Assembly: GCA_020974905.1 (NCBI GenBank)
Contig: CP087563.1
Coordinates: forward strand, 5,580,001 to 5,644,000
Length of the DNA stretch: 64,000 nucleotides
Direction of reading: 5' to 3'
DNA from: Planctomycetes bacterium syqfu
Lineage (GTDB): Bacteria > Planctomycetota > Phycisphaerae > Phycisphaerales > Phycisphaeraceae
The notes under the pieces are model-generated. The model saw only the letters and a program-made list of their open reading frames with translations. It was not told the DNA's origin and did no database searches. Positions 36,530 through 46,073 of the stretch are shown here, in pieces. A program made the translations under genes and the position numbers. Numbering within the stretch: position 1 is the first letter of the stretch; every line of letters begins with the position of its first letter.

Positions 36530-37285
36530 ATGCGAATTTTACTGACCAATGATGACGGCATTACGGCGCCGGGGATGCTCGCACTCTATCAGGCTGCAAA
36601 AGAACTTGGCGATGTGCAGGTGGTCGCTCCCGCCGGTGTGTGCTCCGCCAAGAGTCACAGCATTACGCTCTTTGAGCACATTGATGTGACCCAGCACGCC
36701 AGCGAACACTTCACCGGCTATGCCGTCAAAGGCATGCCCGCTGACTGCGTGAAAATCGGTTGCAATGGTTTACTCGACGGCCCGGTGGATCTGGTGATCA
36801 GTGGCATTAATGCCGGGGCCAACATCGGCGTCAACGTGCTCTACTCAGGCACCGTTGCTGCTGCACGCGAAGCCGTCATCCAGGGCATCCCTGCCATTGC
36901 GATGAGTTTGCACATCGGTGATCGTGATCGGATTCGCTGGGATGTCGCAACAGATCACGCAGCGAATGTACTCAAGCAGGTGATCACGCATGGCCTTGAT
37001 CGATCACACCTGCTCAACATCAACCTGCCGATTTTTGATGATGACGACACCGTCACAGGCACGCGCGTCTGCAGTCTCTCGGACTCGGCCATGGCGGATC
37101 GTTATGCACAGTCACCTGGCGACAACGGCGCGACACGTTACTGTGTCGACTACGGCATGCAGTTCCGCCAGCACCACGAAGACTCCGACGTGCATCTACT
37201 CTTTGACCGACACATCACCATCACACCCTTGTTGGTCTACCAAACCCACAACGAACACCTGGCGCACTGGGCTTCGCGATTCTGA
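36530..37285 (+). CDS. surE: 5'/3'-nucleotidase SurE
   Basis: 251 residues. The start RILLTNDDGITAPGM holds the metal-binding Asp pair, followed by APAGVCSAKSHSITLFEH, GMPADCVKIG and DLVISGINAGANIG with the metal-binding Asn, then YSGTVAAAREAVIQG. SurE dephosphorylates nucleoside monophosphates in stationary-phase survival. Size and motif order are normal. No classical ribosome site is obvious before the ATG. Confidence 0.95.
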   Translation: MRILLTNDDGITAPGMLALYQAAKELGDVQVVAPAGVCSAKSHSITLFEHIDVTQHASEHFTGYAVKGMPADCVKIGCNGLLDGPVDLVISGINAGANIGVNVLYSGTVAAAREAVIQGIPAIAMSLHIGDRDRIRWDVATDHAANVLKQVITHGLDRSHLLNINLPIFDDDDTVTGTRVCSLSDSAMADRYAQSPGDNGATRYCVDYGMQFRQHHEDSDVHLLFDRHITITPLLVYQTHNEHLAHWASRF

Positions 37286-37299
37286 ATTTTGAAATGTCT

Positions 37300-37344
37300 G
37301 GGGACTACTTCCGGGGGAACCGCTTTCGGTTTAGCGCGACTGGA
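37300..37344 (-). repeat. CTTCCGGGG word and AAACCG palindrome
   Basis: ACTTCCGGGGG at about 37308-37318 next to AACCGCTTTCGGTTTAGCGC (37318-37338), a diverged copy of the palindrome at 5812-5832. It falls between convergent surE and DinB-like genes. Confidence 0.5.
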
Positions 37345-37815
37345 TCAATAACCGAGATTTTTCTTCTTGTCCATCAGAAATGGCAGGTGATGATCCAGAT
37401 GCCAGATGTACATCTCCAGCAGTTGCATGAGCGTAACCTTGCCGGACTTGGAATGGATGCCGAAGCGTTCGAATGTCTCAGTTGATAAAGTCCGTAGCAC
37501 ACGTGCGAATTGGCGTCGGCCGACCTCAAAGCTGGTTAACGCATCACCGACATCCTGCGAAGCGATGGCAAGGTGATCCATGTAGGCCGTCTCATCCGCC
37601 CAGATCAGCAATGGACAATCTTCAGCAATCACACGTTTCATGCGGTCGATGGCAATGGCGTCGGTGTCGGCCATGTGGATGACCAACTCACGAATGGACC
37701 ACTTGCCCGGCCCGGGTTTGGCATCCAACACATCATCGGGGAGATCGGCCAAGGCATTACGCAATGTTCTGCCGCCAGCTTCAAATTGATCGATTTTCTC
37801 AGTGATCGTTTGCAT
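37345..37815 (-). CDS. DinB/YfiT-like metal-binding protein
   Basis: 156 residues. KPGPGKWSIRELVIHMADTD gives the first metal-binding His, and LLEMYIWHLDHHLPFL the last two, the DinB superfamily pattern. It is more distant from the DinB-like protein at 7814. Its ATG lies 14 bases after the GH63-like gene start on the opposite reading order: the GH63-like gene ends... upstream on the same strand, with a 14-base gap, so the two are probably cotranscribed. Substrate unknown. Confidence 0.8.
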   Translation of the reverse strand: MQTITEKIDQFEAGGRTLRNALADLPDDVLDAKPGPGKWSIRELVIHMADTDAIAIDRMKRVIAEDCPLLIWADETAYMDHLAIASQDVGDALTSFEVGRRQFARVLRTLSTETFERFGIHSKSGKVTLMQLLEMYIWHLDHHLPFLMDKKKNLGY

Positions 37816-37829
37816 GACGCATCATTGTC

Positions 37830-40583
37830 TTAAACCATCGCAGCCTTGTCGATGACTTCTTCCTGTTCCTCATCATCAAAACAGGCTGAATCATGATGGG
37901 CATAGGAGATCAACGCATCACCGGCTTGTTGATGTAGCAGCAGCGCGATCAGGGCGGTCCAACCGGTTTGGTGTGATGCGCCGAGCCCCTTGCCGGTGTC
38001 TGCATGGAAGTACTCATGGAAAAACACACTGTTTTTCAGGGTCGGATTGCTCAGCAGTTTATTCAGACCGAGATTGCTTGGACGGTGACCTTGATCATTG
38101 GGCGTGAACAAGCCGGTCAAACGCTCGCCGAGTTTGTCGGCGATTTGTCGGATGGTCAGCTTGTTACCTGATCCGGTGGGATACTCCATTTTAAAATCGT
38201 CACCGTAGAAATGGTGATACTTGTACAGCGCTTCGATGAACAGGTAATTGATCGGCATCCACACCGGTCCGCGCCAGTTGCTGTTGCCACCGAACATACT
38301 CGTCGTTGATTCGCCCGGTTCATAGTCAATGCAGAACGTCTTGTCTTCGTACTTGAAAATGTAGGGCTTGTCCTTGTGATGAATCGACAGGGACCGGATA
38401 CCAAACGGTGATAGGAACTGAGATTCATCGAGCATGATCTGGAGCATGCGTTCCAATCGCTTGCGTGATGGGATCGCCAATAAGCGATGGGCTTCACCTT
38501 GCTTGTCCTTGTCGGTGTGCAGGTAACTGACATACTTGGCAAGGTCTTTGCGGTAGGTCAAAAACCAGTGCAAACGCTTCTTGAACAGCGGTAGTTTGTC
38601 GATGGCTTTCTGCTCAATCACCAACACCGCGGCTAACGGCAATAAACCCACAATCGACCGCACCGGGATCGGAATGTCCTTGCCCTTGGCATGCAGTTGA
38701 TCGCGGTACAGCCCCAATTCTTCATCCCAAAGTCCGCCTTTGCCTTTCTCACCTTCACGGTTGATGGCATCGCAGACATGGACGAAGTGTTCGAAGAATT
38801 TGGTTGCCATGTCTTCATACACCGGATCATGCAACGCAAGCTCCATCGACATCCACAGCATGTTCGCACAGAAGAAACTCATCCACGCGGTGGCATCGGC
38901 TTGTTCGAGTTCACCATCAACCGGCAGGTACGAACGATCAAACACCCCAATGTTATCCAGGCCAAGGAATCCGCCGGAGAAGATGTTTTTACCATGATGG
39001 TCCTTGCGGTTGACCCACCATGTGAAGTTCAGAAGCAATTTCTGGAAACAGCGTGCAAGGAAATCATAGTCTGCCTTGCCGGTGCGCTGAGCATCCATTT
39101 CATAAACCCGTCGACACGCCCATGCATGCACCGGTGGGTTCACATCGCTTAAGTCCATCTCGTAGGCAGGCAGGTGTCCGTTGGGATGCATGTACCATTC
39201 ACGCAGAAACAATAGACACTGCTTTTTGGCAAAGTCCGTGTCGACCTGCGCCATGGGTAGCATGTGAAACGCCAGGTCCCACGAGGCATACCACGGGAAC
39301 TCCCATTTGTCGGGCATTGAAATCACATCACGGTTAAACAAATGTTTCCATTGATGGTTCCGGCCCCACTGCCGACCTTCCGGCGGTTGGACAATGGAGG
39401 GATCACCCTTGAGCCAATCCTCGATGATGTAGTGATAAAACTGCTTGCCGAAGAGCAATCCCGCATAAGCCTGCATCGCAATGCTGCGGTGTTCCTCGGG
39501 CATGGCCTTGGGCAGGACTGTGTCGTAATACTCGCTGACTTCAGCGCGGCGTTGATCCATGATGTGCGTGAACTCATCCCCCAGTACATCGTGGACAACC
39601 TTGTTGGAACGTTGGAGTCTCAGACGGAGTTTGATCGATTCGCCACTGTCTGCTTCCAACTCATAAATCGCAGCGGCCTTGGTGCCGGTCTTCTGCGGGT
39701 TAACCGCGTTACGTTTGCCATCAATGACATACTTGTGAAAAGCGTCTTTGACATACCGTGTTGTATTACGTTGTCCAAACAGGCGGCGCATGTTGGTGTG
39801 GTTATCCGTAAAGACGGTCACCGGGCGTTTGTCATCAGGCGTATTGGGGAAGCTTAACTCAAACCGACCCAGCGTCTGGTGTTCAGCAACAAAGCGCGAC
39901 TTCTGTTCGTAGAGATGCGGCTTGAGGGTGCAGCCTTCATGTGAGCAATCCCAACTCCATGTGTTGCGAAACCACAGCGTAGGCATCAGCGTGAGTTTGG
40001 CTTGCTTCGGTCCCTTGTTGGTCACGGTGATTTCGATGAGTACGTCGTTGGCAGATTTCTTGCCATACTCTGCGGTGATTTCCCAGTAACGGTCATCATC
40101 AAAAATCCCGGTGTCCGCCAGTTCGTACTCGGGGTTATCTTTACCCGCTTCCTGTGCAGCTTTGATCAGGAAGCTGTAGGGGTATTGATCCTGCGGGTAG
40201 AGATACGTGGACTTGCAGTAGGCGTAGGTCGGCAGGGCGACGTCATAGGTGTAATACTCCTTGACGTCTTCGCCATGATTGCCTTCCGGACCGTTGGTGC
40301 CGAAGTAGCGCTCTTTGAGGATCGGATCTTTGCCGTTCCACATGGTCAATGCAAAACACAGTCGACATTCACGGTCGGTAAAACCAAGGATGCCGTCTTC
40401 ACCCCATCGATAGGCTCTGCTGCGTGATTGGTCGTGCGTGAAATGGTCCCAGAAATTACCATCCGCCGAGTAGTCTTCGCGGACCGTTCCCCATTGTCTC
40501 TCCGCGAGATAGGGGCCCCAGCGTTTCCAGTTTTCCGTGCGCTCTTGCGACTCTTTAAGGCGGGTTGCTTCTTTTGTTGTCAT
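37830..40583 (-). CDS. Large GH63-like glycoside hydrolase
   Basis: 917 residues, no signal peptide. N-terminal RWGPYLAERQWGTVREDYSADGNFW, then MWNGKDPILKERYFGTNGPEGNHGED and the (alpha/alpha)6 barrel with EFPWYASWDLAFHMLPMAQVD (catalytic Asp in SWDLAFH), FLGLDNIGVFDRS and NSNWRGPVWMPINYLFIEAL near the second acid. This is the pattern of GH63 alpha-glucosidases and of mannosylglycerate or glucosylglycerate hydrolases. It probably acts on small cytosolic glucosides, for example a compatible solute. The ATG is preceded by GGCACACCTCATG-type sequence with weak ribosome match. Confidence 0.82.
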   Translation of the reverse strand: MTTKEATRLKESQERTENWKRWGPYLAERQWGTVREDYSADGNFWDHFTHDQSRSRAYRWGEDGILGFTDRECRLCFALTMWNGKDPILKERYFGTNGPEGNHGEDVKEYYTYDVALPTYAYCKSTYLYPQDQYPYSFLIKAAQEAGKDNPEYELADTGIFDDDRYWEITAEYGKKSANDVLIEITVTNKGPKQAKLTLMPTLWFRNTWSWDCSHEGCTLKPHLYEQKSRFVAEHQTLGRFELSFPNTPDDKRPVTVFTDNHTNMRRLFGQRNTTRYVKDAFHKYVIDGKRNAVNPQKTGTKAAAIYELEADSGESIKLRLRLQRSNKVVHDVLGDEFTHIMDQRRAEVSEYYDTVLPKAMPEEHRSIAMQAYAGLLFGKQFYHYIIEDWLKGDPSIVQPPEGRQWGRNHQWKHLFNRDVISMPDKWEFPWYASWDLAFHMLPMAQVDTDFAKKQCLLFLREWYMHPNGHLPAYEMDLSDVNPPVHAWACRRVYEMDAQRTGKADYDFLARCFQKLLLNFTWWVNRKDHHGKNIFSGGFLGLDNIGVFDRSYLPVDGELEQADATAWMSFFCANMLWMSMELALHDPVYEDMATKFFEHFVHVCDAINREGEKGKGGLWDEELGLYRDQLHAKGKDIPIPVRSIVGLLPLAAVLVIEQKAIDKLPLFKKRLHWFLTYRKDLAKYVSYLHTDKDKQGEAHRLLAIPSRKRLERMLQIMLDESQFLSPFGIRSLSIHHKDKPYIFKYEDKTFCIDYEPGESTTSMFGGNSNWRGPVWMPINYLFIEALYKYHHFYGDDFKMEYPTGSGNKLTIRQIADKLGERLTGLFTPNDQGHRPSNLGLNKLLSNPTLKNSVFFHEYFHADTGKGLGASHQTGWTALIALLLHQQAGDALISYAHHDSACFDDEEQEEVIDKAAMV

Positions 40584-40726
40584 GAGGTGTGCCTGTCTAT
40601 TGCTTCAACGCTCAAAAAATGCGTTGGCGTTTCTGGTGATAGTGTAATGCAAGACGCGTGCCAGTGAATGCAGAATAAAAAAACGAGTTTCAGGAATAAC
40701 CTTTGCAGCTTGCTTGCTATTCCAAT

Positions 40727-41617
40727 ATGACACAACTTCTGCAACAGCCCGAGATCAACGTTGAGGATATGTCGCTTTTAACAAAGGACGATGTCCATCA
40801 ACTGGATTGCCTGGATGTCTGGGGTGGCAGTCGCCGCGTCAATCGCCAGGCTTATGTCACCGGCATGAATGTCTGGGTTTCCAGTGAACCGGCGTCGTCG
40901 GATCGTGGTGGTGATCTGTATCTGATCTCCATGTGCGGCGGTGCGAAAATCTCGCGGCTTTTGCTTGCCGATGTTGCGGGTCATGATGCCGCCGCAGCCG
41001 ATGTCGCTGACGATTTTCGCAAGCTATTACGCAAACATATCAACAAGCAGGATCAAACCAAACTGGCAGTTGCGCTGAATCGTGACTTTGAAAAGCAGAG
41101 TACCGTCGGTCGCTTCGTCACCGCTTTGCTTGCGACCTTCATCCCGCAGACCGGGCATCTTGTCATCTGCAATGCCGGTCACCCGCGCCCCCTGTGGTAT
41201 CAGGCAGACAAGAAAATGTGGACCTATCTCGATGCCGTGCATGCCCACACCGATGACATCCCACGGAACCTGCCCATCGGCGTGATTCCCGAGACGGACT
41301 ACGTGCAGTTTGCAACCGAGTTCTTACCCGGTGATTTGCTGTTGACCTACACCGATGGTGTCACTGAAGCCAAACCCGATGGTGGGCGTATGCTCGGCGA
41401 AGCCGGTTTGCTTGAGATGGTTTCCACGCTGGATGTGCGCGATCCGCATGGCATGATCGACCAACTCACCCGCCGACTCCACGCCTTCACCGGCGGGAAG
41501 ATGCGCCACGACGATGTCACCATGATGCTCATGTCCCCCGACGGTGCACAACCCCAACGCCAACCGCTGTCCAAGCAATTTAAAGTGTTGGGCAAGATGG
41601 TGGGCGTGGTGCGCTAA
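40727..41617 (+). CDS. PP2C-type SpoIIE-domain serine phosphatase
   Basis: 296 residues from ATG 40727; a TTG at 40703 has the better ribosome site (AGGAA), so the start is uncertain. SpoIIE motifs: SSDRGGDLYLISM (metal Asp), LLLADVAGHDAAAADVADD, FVTALLATFIPQTGHLVICNAGHPRPLW, LLTYTDGVTEAKP and MRHDDVTMMLM with the late metal Asp. It dephosphorylates Ser/Thr proteins, typically anti-sigma antagonists, in the cytosol. No anti-sigma partner is adjacent. It has no sensor domain. Confidence 0.88.
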   Translation: MTQLLQQPEINVEDMSLLTKDDVHQLDCLDVWGGSRRVNRQAYVTGMNVWVSSEPASSDRGGDLYLISMCGGAKISRLLLADVAGHDAAAADVADDFRKLLRKHINKQDQTKLAVALNRDFEKQSTVGRFVTALLATFIPQTGHLVICNAGHPRPLWYQADKKMWTYLDAVHAHTDDIPRNLPIGVIPETDYVQFATEFLPGDLLLTYTDGVTEAKPDGGRMLGEAGLLEMVSTLDVRDPHGMIDQLTRRLHAFTGGKMRHDDVTMMLMSPDGAQPQRQPLSKQFKVLGKMVGVVR

Positions 41618-41634
41618 AGCAAACGTTTAATCCA

Positions 41635-42474
41635 TCACGTTGTTTGCTGGCGATACTGCGTCGGACTGATCCCGCAAACGGTTTTGAATTGTCGGGAAAA
41701 ACAGAAGACATCGTTATAGCCGAGTTGCTCAGCAAGTTGCTCGATGCTGATGTCGGTTTCCAGCAGGTGATGTTGGGCCTGGCTGATGCGGTGTTCGATG
41801 CGATATTGCTGCGGACTTTTACCGAAGTGTTTTGTGAATTGCTTGCGGAAGGTTTCGTAGGTCATGCCGATTTGCTGAGCAATTTGGGGTAAGGCGATGG
41901 TTTGCTGATTCACATCCGAGAGTAAATGAGCAGCGTGTTGGAGTTGGTCGGTTGTCAGATGTTCTGGACTTTGCGCAGCCGTGTTCTGGAAACGGTTAAG
42001 CAGTAAAGCCGTCTGCGATGCAAGCTCACCCGGCGAGTTGGGTTGATGCATGTTCTCGACAAAATGCAGACAGGCTTTGAGCAAGTGCGTACTCACCGGG
42101 ACATGACTGAGAAATCGGTTTGGCCAAAGTAGCCCCAGTTCACACATGGATTGATGGAGCGCAGGCGAGAGCGTGATGAAGAACTCAAGCCACTGATTGT
42201 CAGTGTGACGCTCAAGGGTGTGAGGCAGTTGCGGGTGACGGTCGAGTTTATCACCTGCAGTCAGGTCGCTGACATGATCCTGTGCATCCGTCACGCGACC
42301 CTGCCCGCGAACCAGGTACAGCATGTGATACGCCTCAAGCTTGCGGAACATGCGCGTGGCGGGGTGATTCTTCGGACTGATCCAGCCGGCACGCATTTGG
42401 CCGCCGGGGAGGATGGCGGTTGCCGTTTTCTGATTCAAAGCTTGATTGATGAGGTTTTGCAATCGAGTGGCCAT
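41635..42474 (-). CDS. AraC-family transcriptional regulator
   Basis: 279 residues. N-terminal cupin-like ligand domain (MLYLVRGQGRVTDA, LDRHPQLPHTLERH) and a C-terminal double helix-turn-helix at about 180-279 (IAQQIGMTYETFRKQFTKHF and LAEQLGYNDVFCFSRQFKTV, CGISPTQYRQQ). Divergent from the sulfatase gene with a 98-base shared control region, so it probably controls that gene in response to a sugar or sulfated sugar. Confidence 0.9.
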   Translation of the reverse strand: MATRLQNLINQALNQKTATAILPGGQMRAGWISPKNHPATRMFRKLEAYHMLYLVRGQGRVTDAQDHVSDLTAGDKLDRHPQLPHTLERHTDNQWLEFFITLSPALHQSMCELGLLWPNRFLSHVPVSTHLLKACLHFVENMHQPNSPGELASQTALLLNRFQNTAAQSPEHLTTDQLQHAAHLLSDVNQQTIALPQIAQQIGMTYETFRKQFTKHFGKSPQQYRIEHRISQAQHHLLETDISIEQLAEQLGYNDVFCFSRQFKTVCGISPTQYRQQTT

Positions 42475-42572
42475 GAACCAATTTTAACAAATGGTAATCC
42501 CAATGTTGCCATGGTTTGGTTAGTTTTGCTGATTAAAATAAATTGCTTTGTCCCGCATAGGAGCTGTTTATC
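42475..42572. promoter_or_regulatory. Divergent control region for the AraC and sulfatase genes
   Basis: 98 AT-rich bases between the two start codons. AGGAGC is the sulfatase ribosome site. TTTGGTTAGTTTTGCTGATTA contains a plausible half site but no clear repeat was proven. Confidence 0.5.
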
Positions 42573-44051
42573 ATGTCAAAAACCAACCTTCTGATCTTCA
42601 TGACCGACCAGCAGCGTGCTTCCTCGGTCTTTGGTCCCAATAAAGCTTACACACCCAATCTTGATAAATTCCGCAAGGAGAGCCTAAGCTTTACACAGGT
42701 GCACTGTCCTTCGCCGCATTGCTGCCCGTCACGTGCAACCTTCTTCACCGGTCAGTATCCGACGCGACATGGTATCTGGAATAATGTCCAGGTGGGCAAT
42801 GCGCTGAGTCGTGATCTGACGCCGGGGACGCGTCTTTGGAGTGAAGATTTGGCGGATGCAGGATACGACCTGCATTACTTTGGTAAATGGCATGTCAGCG
42901 CGGATCATGGCCCGCGCGATTATGGTTGGACGGAACACACCATTACCGCCAATGCCGCTAATCCCGGTCGTGAAAAAACGTATGAGTGGCGTCGCTACCA
43001 GAACGAAGAACTCTGCACGGAACGCAACGAAGCAACACGTGCAGATGGAGAGATTCAACGCCCGGGTTACAACCAGTATTTCAACTACGGGATTGATGAA
43101 GACAAATGCAATGACAAGAAGCATGTTGATGGTGCGGTGAAATTAATTGGTGAACTCAAGGGAACCGACAAACCATGGGGGATGTATGTCGGCCCGCTTG
43201 GACCGCATGATCCATACTATGCACCGCAGCGTTTTGTGGACATGTATGATCTGGATGACATCGTGTTGCCCCAAAGTTTTACGGACACGATGCAAGACAA
43301 GCCCGCGTTATATCGTCGGACACGAAGCATGTTTGATCAGATGTCCGAACGTGAACACAAGGAATCGATCCGACATTACCTGGCATTCTGCTCATGGGAA
43401 GATGAACTCTTTGGCATGTTGCTTGAGGCCTTGGAAGTCAGTGGTCAGGCGGATAGCACCGCGGTGCTTTACTGCTCGGATCACGGGGATTACATGGCGG
43501 AGCATGGGCTGTGGTGCAAGGGACTTCCCTGCTTTAAGTCGGCTTATCACGTGCCTGCGGTGTTGCGTTGGCCGGGGCAGTTACCCGCAGAAGTTCAAGG
43601 TAGTGATGTGGATGCCTTCGTGAGTTTGGCGGACTTTCATCCCACGTTTATGGAGATGGCAGGACTCCAGGTACCGTCGGATATTTACGGGCAGAGTTTA
43701 TTGCCGTTTCTCAAGGGAGAGCAGCCAGATGATTGGCGCGATGCGATGTTCACCCAATCCAATGGCAATGAACTTTATGGCATACAACGCAGCGTGATGA
43801 CCGGCAAGTGGCATCTGGTCTACAACGGTTTTGATTACGACGAACTCTACGACATGCAAAACGATCCGAACCAGATCACCAATCTGGCGACGGACCCACA
43901 GTACGAACCAATCAAACGTGAACTCTACGAACGCCTCTGGCAATTCGCTTACGAGCAGCAGGATGTCTGCATCAACCCCTACATCATGGTGGGGTTGGCA
44001 GCGTATGGTCCAGGCGTGGCAACAGGATTCAAGCAGGCGTTTGGGAAGTGA
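42573..44051 (+). CDS. Type I sulfatase
   Basis: 492 residues, no signal peptide visible. MTDQQRASSVFGPN has the first metal-binding residues. The formylglycine motif is CCPSRATFFTGQYPTRHG with Cys50 as the modified residue in C-x-P-S-R. FGKWHVSADHGPRDYGW and LYCSDHGDYMAEHGLWCKG carry the other metal and sulfate ligands. It removes sulfate from sugar sulfates and needs a formylglycine-generating enzyme encoded elsewhere. Lack of a signal peptide suggests cytosolic action on imported oligosaccharides. Confidence 0.92.
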   Translation: MSKTNLLIFMTDQQRASSVFGPNKAYTPNLDKFRKESLSFTQVHCPSPHCCPSRATFFTGQYPTRHGIWNNVQVGNALSRDLTPGTRLWSEDLADAGYDLHYFGKWHVSADHGPRDYGWTEHTITANAANPGREKTYEWRRYQNEELCTERNEATRADGEIQRPGYNQYFNYGIDEDKCNDKKHVDGAVKLIGELKGTDKPWGMYVGPLGPHDPYYAPQRFVDMYDLDDIVLPQSFTDTMQDKPALYRRTRSMFDQMSEREHKESIRHYLAFCSWEDELFGMLLEALEVSGQADSTAVLYCSDHGDYMAEHGLWCKGLPCFKSAYHVPAVLRWPGQLPAEVQGSDVDAFVSLADFHPTFMEMAGLQVPSDIYGQSLLPFLKGEQPDDWRDAMFTQSNGNELYGIQRSVMTGKWHLVYNGFDYDELYDMQNDPNQITNLATDPQYEPIKRELYERLWQFAYEQQDVCINPYIMVGLAAYGPGVATGFKQAFGK

Positions 44052-44083
44052 TGACAAGCTGCGTGATTGATGTGTGATCACAA

Positions 44084-44114
44084 CAAATCCGTGACGCTGC
44101 TGAGTCACGGGTTG
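44084..44114 (+). repeat. CCGTG hairpin repeat, family B, copy 4
   Basis: CAAATCCGTGACG, loop CTGCTG, AGTCACGGGTTG. Downstream of the sulfatase. Confidence 0.7.
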
Positions 44115-44125
44115 TCTTGACGCAT

Positions 44126-44160
<35 letters not shown>

Positions 44161-44166
44161 ACATGG

Positions 44167-44200
44167 CAACTCGTGCCCCGGGAGGGACACGGCTTTTTCA
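44167..44200 (-). repeat. CCGTG hairpin repeat, family B, copy 5
   Basis: Minus-strand reading: AAAAAGCCGTGTC, loop CCTCCC, then GGGGCACGAGTTGCC. Inverted relative to copy 4. Confidence 0.7.
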
Positions 44201-44270
44201 TCGCGAAGTTCAACGATGGATGATCGGTTGTGATGTGTTGATTGTGCGTTGCAATTTTCTGAATCGAAAT

Positions 44271-44311
44271 AAAAAACACGCTACGGACGGTGAGGTTCGC
44301 AGCGTGTTTTT
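44271..44311. terminator. Bidirectional terminator between sulfatase and sod genes
   Basis: AAAAAACACGCT...AGCGTGTTTTT inverted arms of 11 bp with an 18-base interior, flanked by A and T runs. Confidence 0.75.
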
Positions 44312-44342
44312 AATTGTTGGTGTTTGTTGGTTGGATGTTTAA

Positions 44343-45071
44343 TCAGGCATGGGTACCGATGCGTTTGGCGACTTCATGCCAGTTAATCACATCCCAGAAC
44401 GCTTTGACGTAGTCGCCACGTTTGTTCTGGTATTGAAGATAGTAGGCATGTTCCCAGACATCACAGACGAGAATGGGCATGAGGCCCCATGTCGAGAGTT
44501 TCTGCTGGTTTTCACCTTGAATAATGAGCAGGCGTTTGGAGAGCATGTCCATACCACAGATGCCCCAGCCGGACCCTTCGACGCTGGAGGCTGCGGCGAT
44601 GAACTGGTTTTTGAAGTTGGTGACTGAGCCGAAGTCCCGGTTGATCATCTCCAGGAGTTTACCTGATGGATCGCCGCCTTCGCCGACGGGCGCCATGTTG
44701 TACCAGAAGAGTGTGTGGAGGGTGTGCCCACCACCGTTAAACGAGACGGCACGACTCAGCGATTTGATGTCAGAATAATCACCGTCAGCACGAGCTTTCT
44801 CCAGTGATTCAATCGCTGCGTTGAGTTTGCGGACATAGCCTGCATGATGCTTGTCATGGTGAATCTGCATGGTCTGGGCATCGATGGCCGGTTCCAGTGC
44901 ATCGTAGTCATAAGGTAGTGGTGGCAGGACGTACTTGCCAGTTTTGGCGTCATAGCCGATCGCCAGTGGATCATAGCCGTGTTTCATCTGGCCCATTGCT
45001 GTTGGGGCGGCAGCGGACATCAAGCCCACGGCTGCCAATCCTGTAGCGCCCATCATTTCGCGACGATTCAT
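44343..45071 (-). CDS. Exported Fe/Mn superoxide dismutase
   Basis: 242 residues from ATG 45071 (AGGAG 8 bases upstream). The N-terminus NRREMMGATGLAAVG looks like a twin-arginine signal, followed by a spacer, so this SOD is probably folded before export. Metal ligands: MQIHHDKHHAGYV (His), GGHTLHTLFWYNM (His), CDVWEHAYYLQYQNKR (Asp and His). It destroys superoxide outside the cytosol. Usual SodA/SodB proteins lack an export signal. Transcribed alone with a terminator. Confidence 0.92.
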   Translation of the reverse strand: MNRREMMGATGLAAVGLMSAAAPTAMGQMKHGYDPLAIGYDAKTGKYVLPPLPYDYDALEPAIDAQTMQIHHDKHHAGYVRKLNAAIESLEKARADGDYSDIKSLSRAVSFNGGGHTLHTLFWYNMAPVGEGGDPSGKLLEMINRDFGSVTNFKNQFIAAASSVEGSGWGICGMDMLSKRLLIIQGENQQKLSTWGLMPILVCDVWEHAYYLQYQNKRGDYVKAFWDVINWHEVAKRIGTHA

Positions 45072-45251
45072 GAGGTTTTCTCCTGTAAAGCTAAGGTGTA
45101 TCAATTCTGCGCAACACGGAAAGGTGAGAGACTATTCCATGTTGTGGAAAAGTTATACCCGCAAGACAGGTTTTCGCTGCATGTTCTGGATATCGCTTTG
45201 GATAGGGGGATCAGAGACTAAAGCAGTCCAACGAATTCATCTCCACCTTCC

Positions 45252-45334
45252 GTCACTCCCGTGCAGGCGGGAGTCCAGTGAGAGCTGCAAGCGTCAACAG
45301 ATTGCCACTGGATTCGCGCCTTCGCGGGAATGAC
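45252..45334 (-). repeat. 83-bp MITE-like palindromic element, copy 2
   Basis: Same length and ends as 17766-17848 and, read on the minus strand, the same loop with CTGTTGACGCTTGCA. Divergence is mostly in scattered positions. Confidence 0.8.
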
Positions 45335-45374
45335 GAAATCTGAGACGATATGGAGATTAATTGCTGGAACTGGG

Positions 45375-46016
45375 CTAATTGCGGTACCACTCGACGATGA
45401 ACTGCTTGGCATAGTCGGAGTGATACTGGAGTTGTTTCTGTGTGATGGCATGACCGTCGATGAGAATGATGTTGGCCGCATTGTTGTTGCCATGCCGATT
45501 GGACATGCTGGTGACAGTATGCGGTGGCGTGCGGCTGCCGGTGTACCAGACGGGATGGAAACTGTTCCAGAAGGGATAACCCCAGTACAGCCGGTCATAG
45601 TACATGAAGGTCTTGGAAGGTTTTTGAAACTCATGCGTCATCGGCCACTTGCTGCCTTTGAGTCGGGCATAACTCCAGTTGACACCTTTTTCGCGACGTG
45701 GGCAATGCCATGCATCCGAGGGAGCATCCCAATACTTGGGCATCACGCTACTGACGGCATAACGCCATTCCGGGTAATCCGGTCCTTTACCGAATCCAAA
45801 AGGCAGCTTATCGTCAAAGTCGTTGGCATAGACGAAGCTGGCAGCACCCAGTTGGCGGATCTTGCTCAGACACTTGGCATCCTGTGCCGTGTTTCGGGCG
45901 GATTGCAAAGCCGGAAGCAGGATTGCGATGAGTAACGAAACAATACTGATGACAACCAGTAGCTCGATGAGCGTAAAGCCTGTGATTGATTTGGCAGTGA
46001 GTGATTGTTGACGCAT
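45375..46016 (-). CDS. Prepilin-type N-terminal cleavage domain protein
   Basis: 213 residues from ATG 46016 (GGAG 8 bases upstream). [19 protein letters not shown] is the prepilin signal with the conserved +5 Glu. The globular part has KCLSKIRQLGAASFVYANDF, HCPRREKG, TFMYYDRLYWG, NRHGNNNAANIILIDGHA, the form common in planctomycete one-domain pseudopilins of the DUF1559-like set. The next gene on the same strand (upstream, 46074) encodes a paralogue. Function unknown; probably a surface or secretion-related pseudopilin. Confidence 0.85.
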   Translation of the reverse strand: MRQQSLTAKSITGFTLIELLVVISIVSLLIAILLPALQSARNTAQDAKCLSKIRQLGAASFVYANDFDDKLPFGFGKGPDYPEWRYAVSSVMPKYWDAPSDAWHCPRREKGVNWSYARLKGSKWPMTHEFQKPSKTFMYYDRLYWGYPFWNSFHPVWYTGSRTPPHTVTSMSNRHGNNNAANIILIDGHAITQKQLQYHSDYAKQFIVEWYRN

Positions 46017-46073
46017 TCGGTGCTCCGAGCATGTTTGCGTTGGCATGATTAACGGATTGTCATCACGGCAAGG

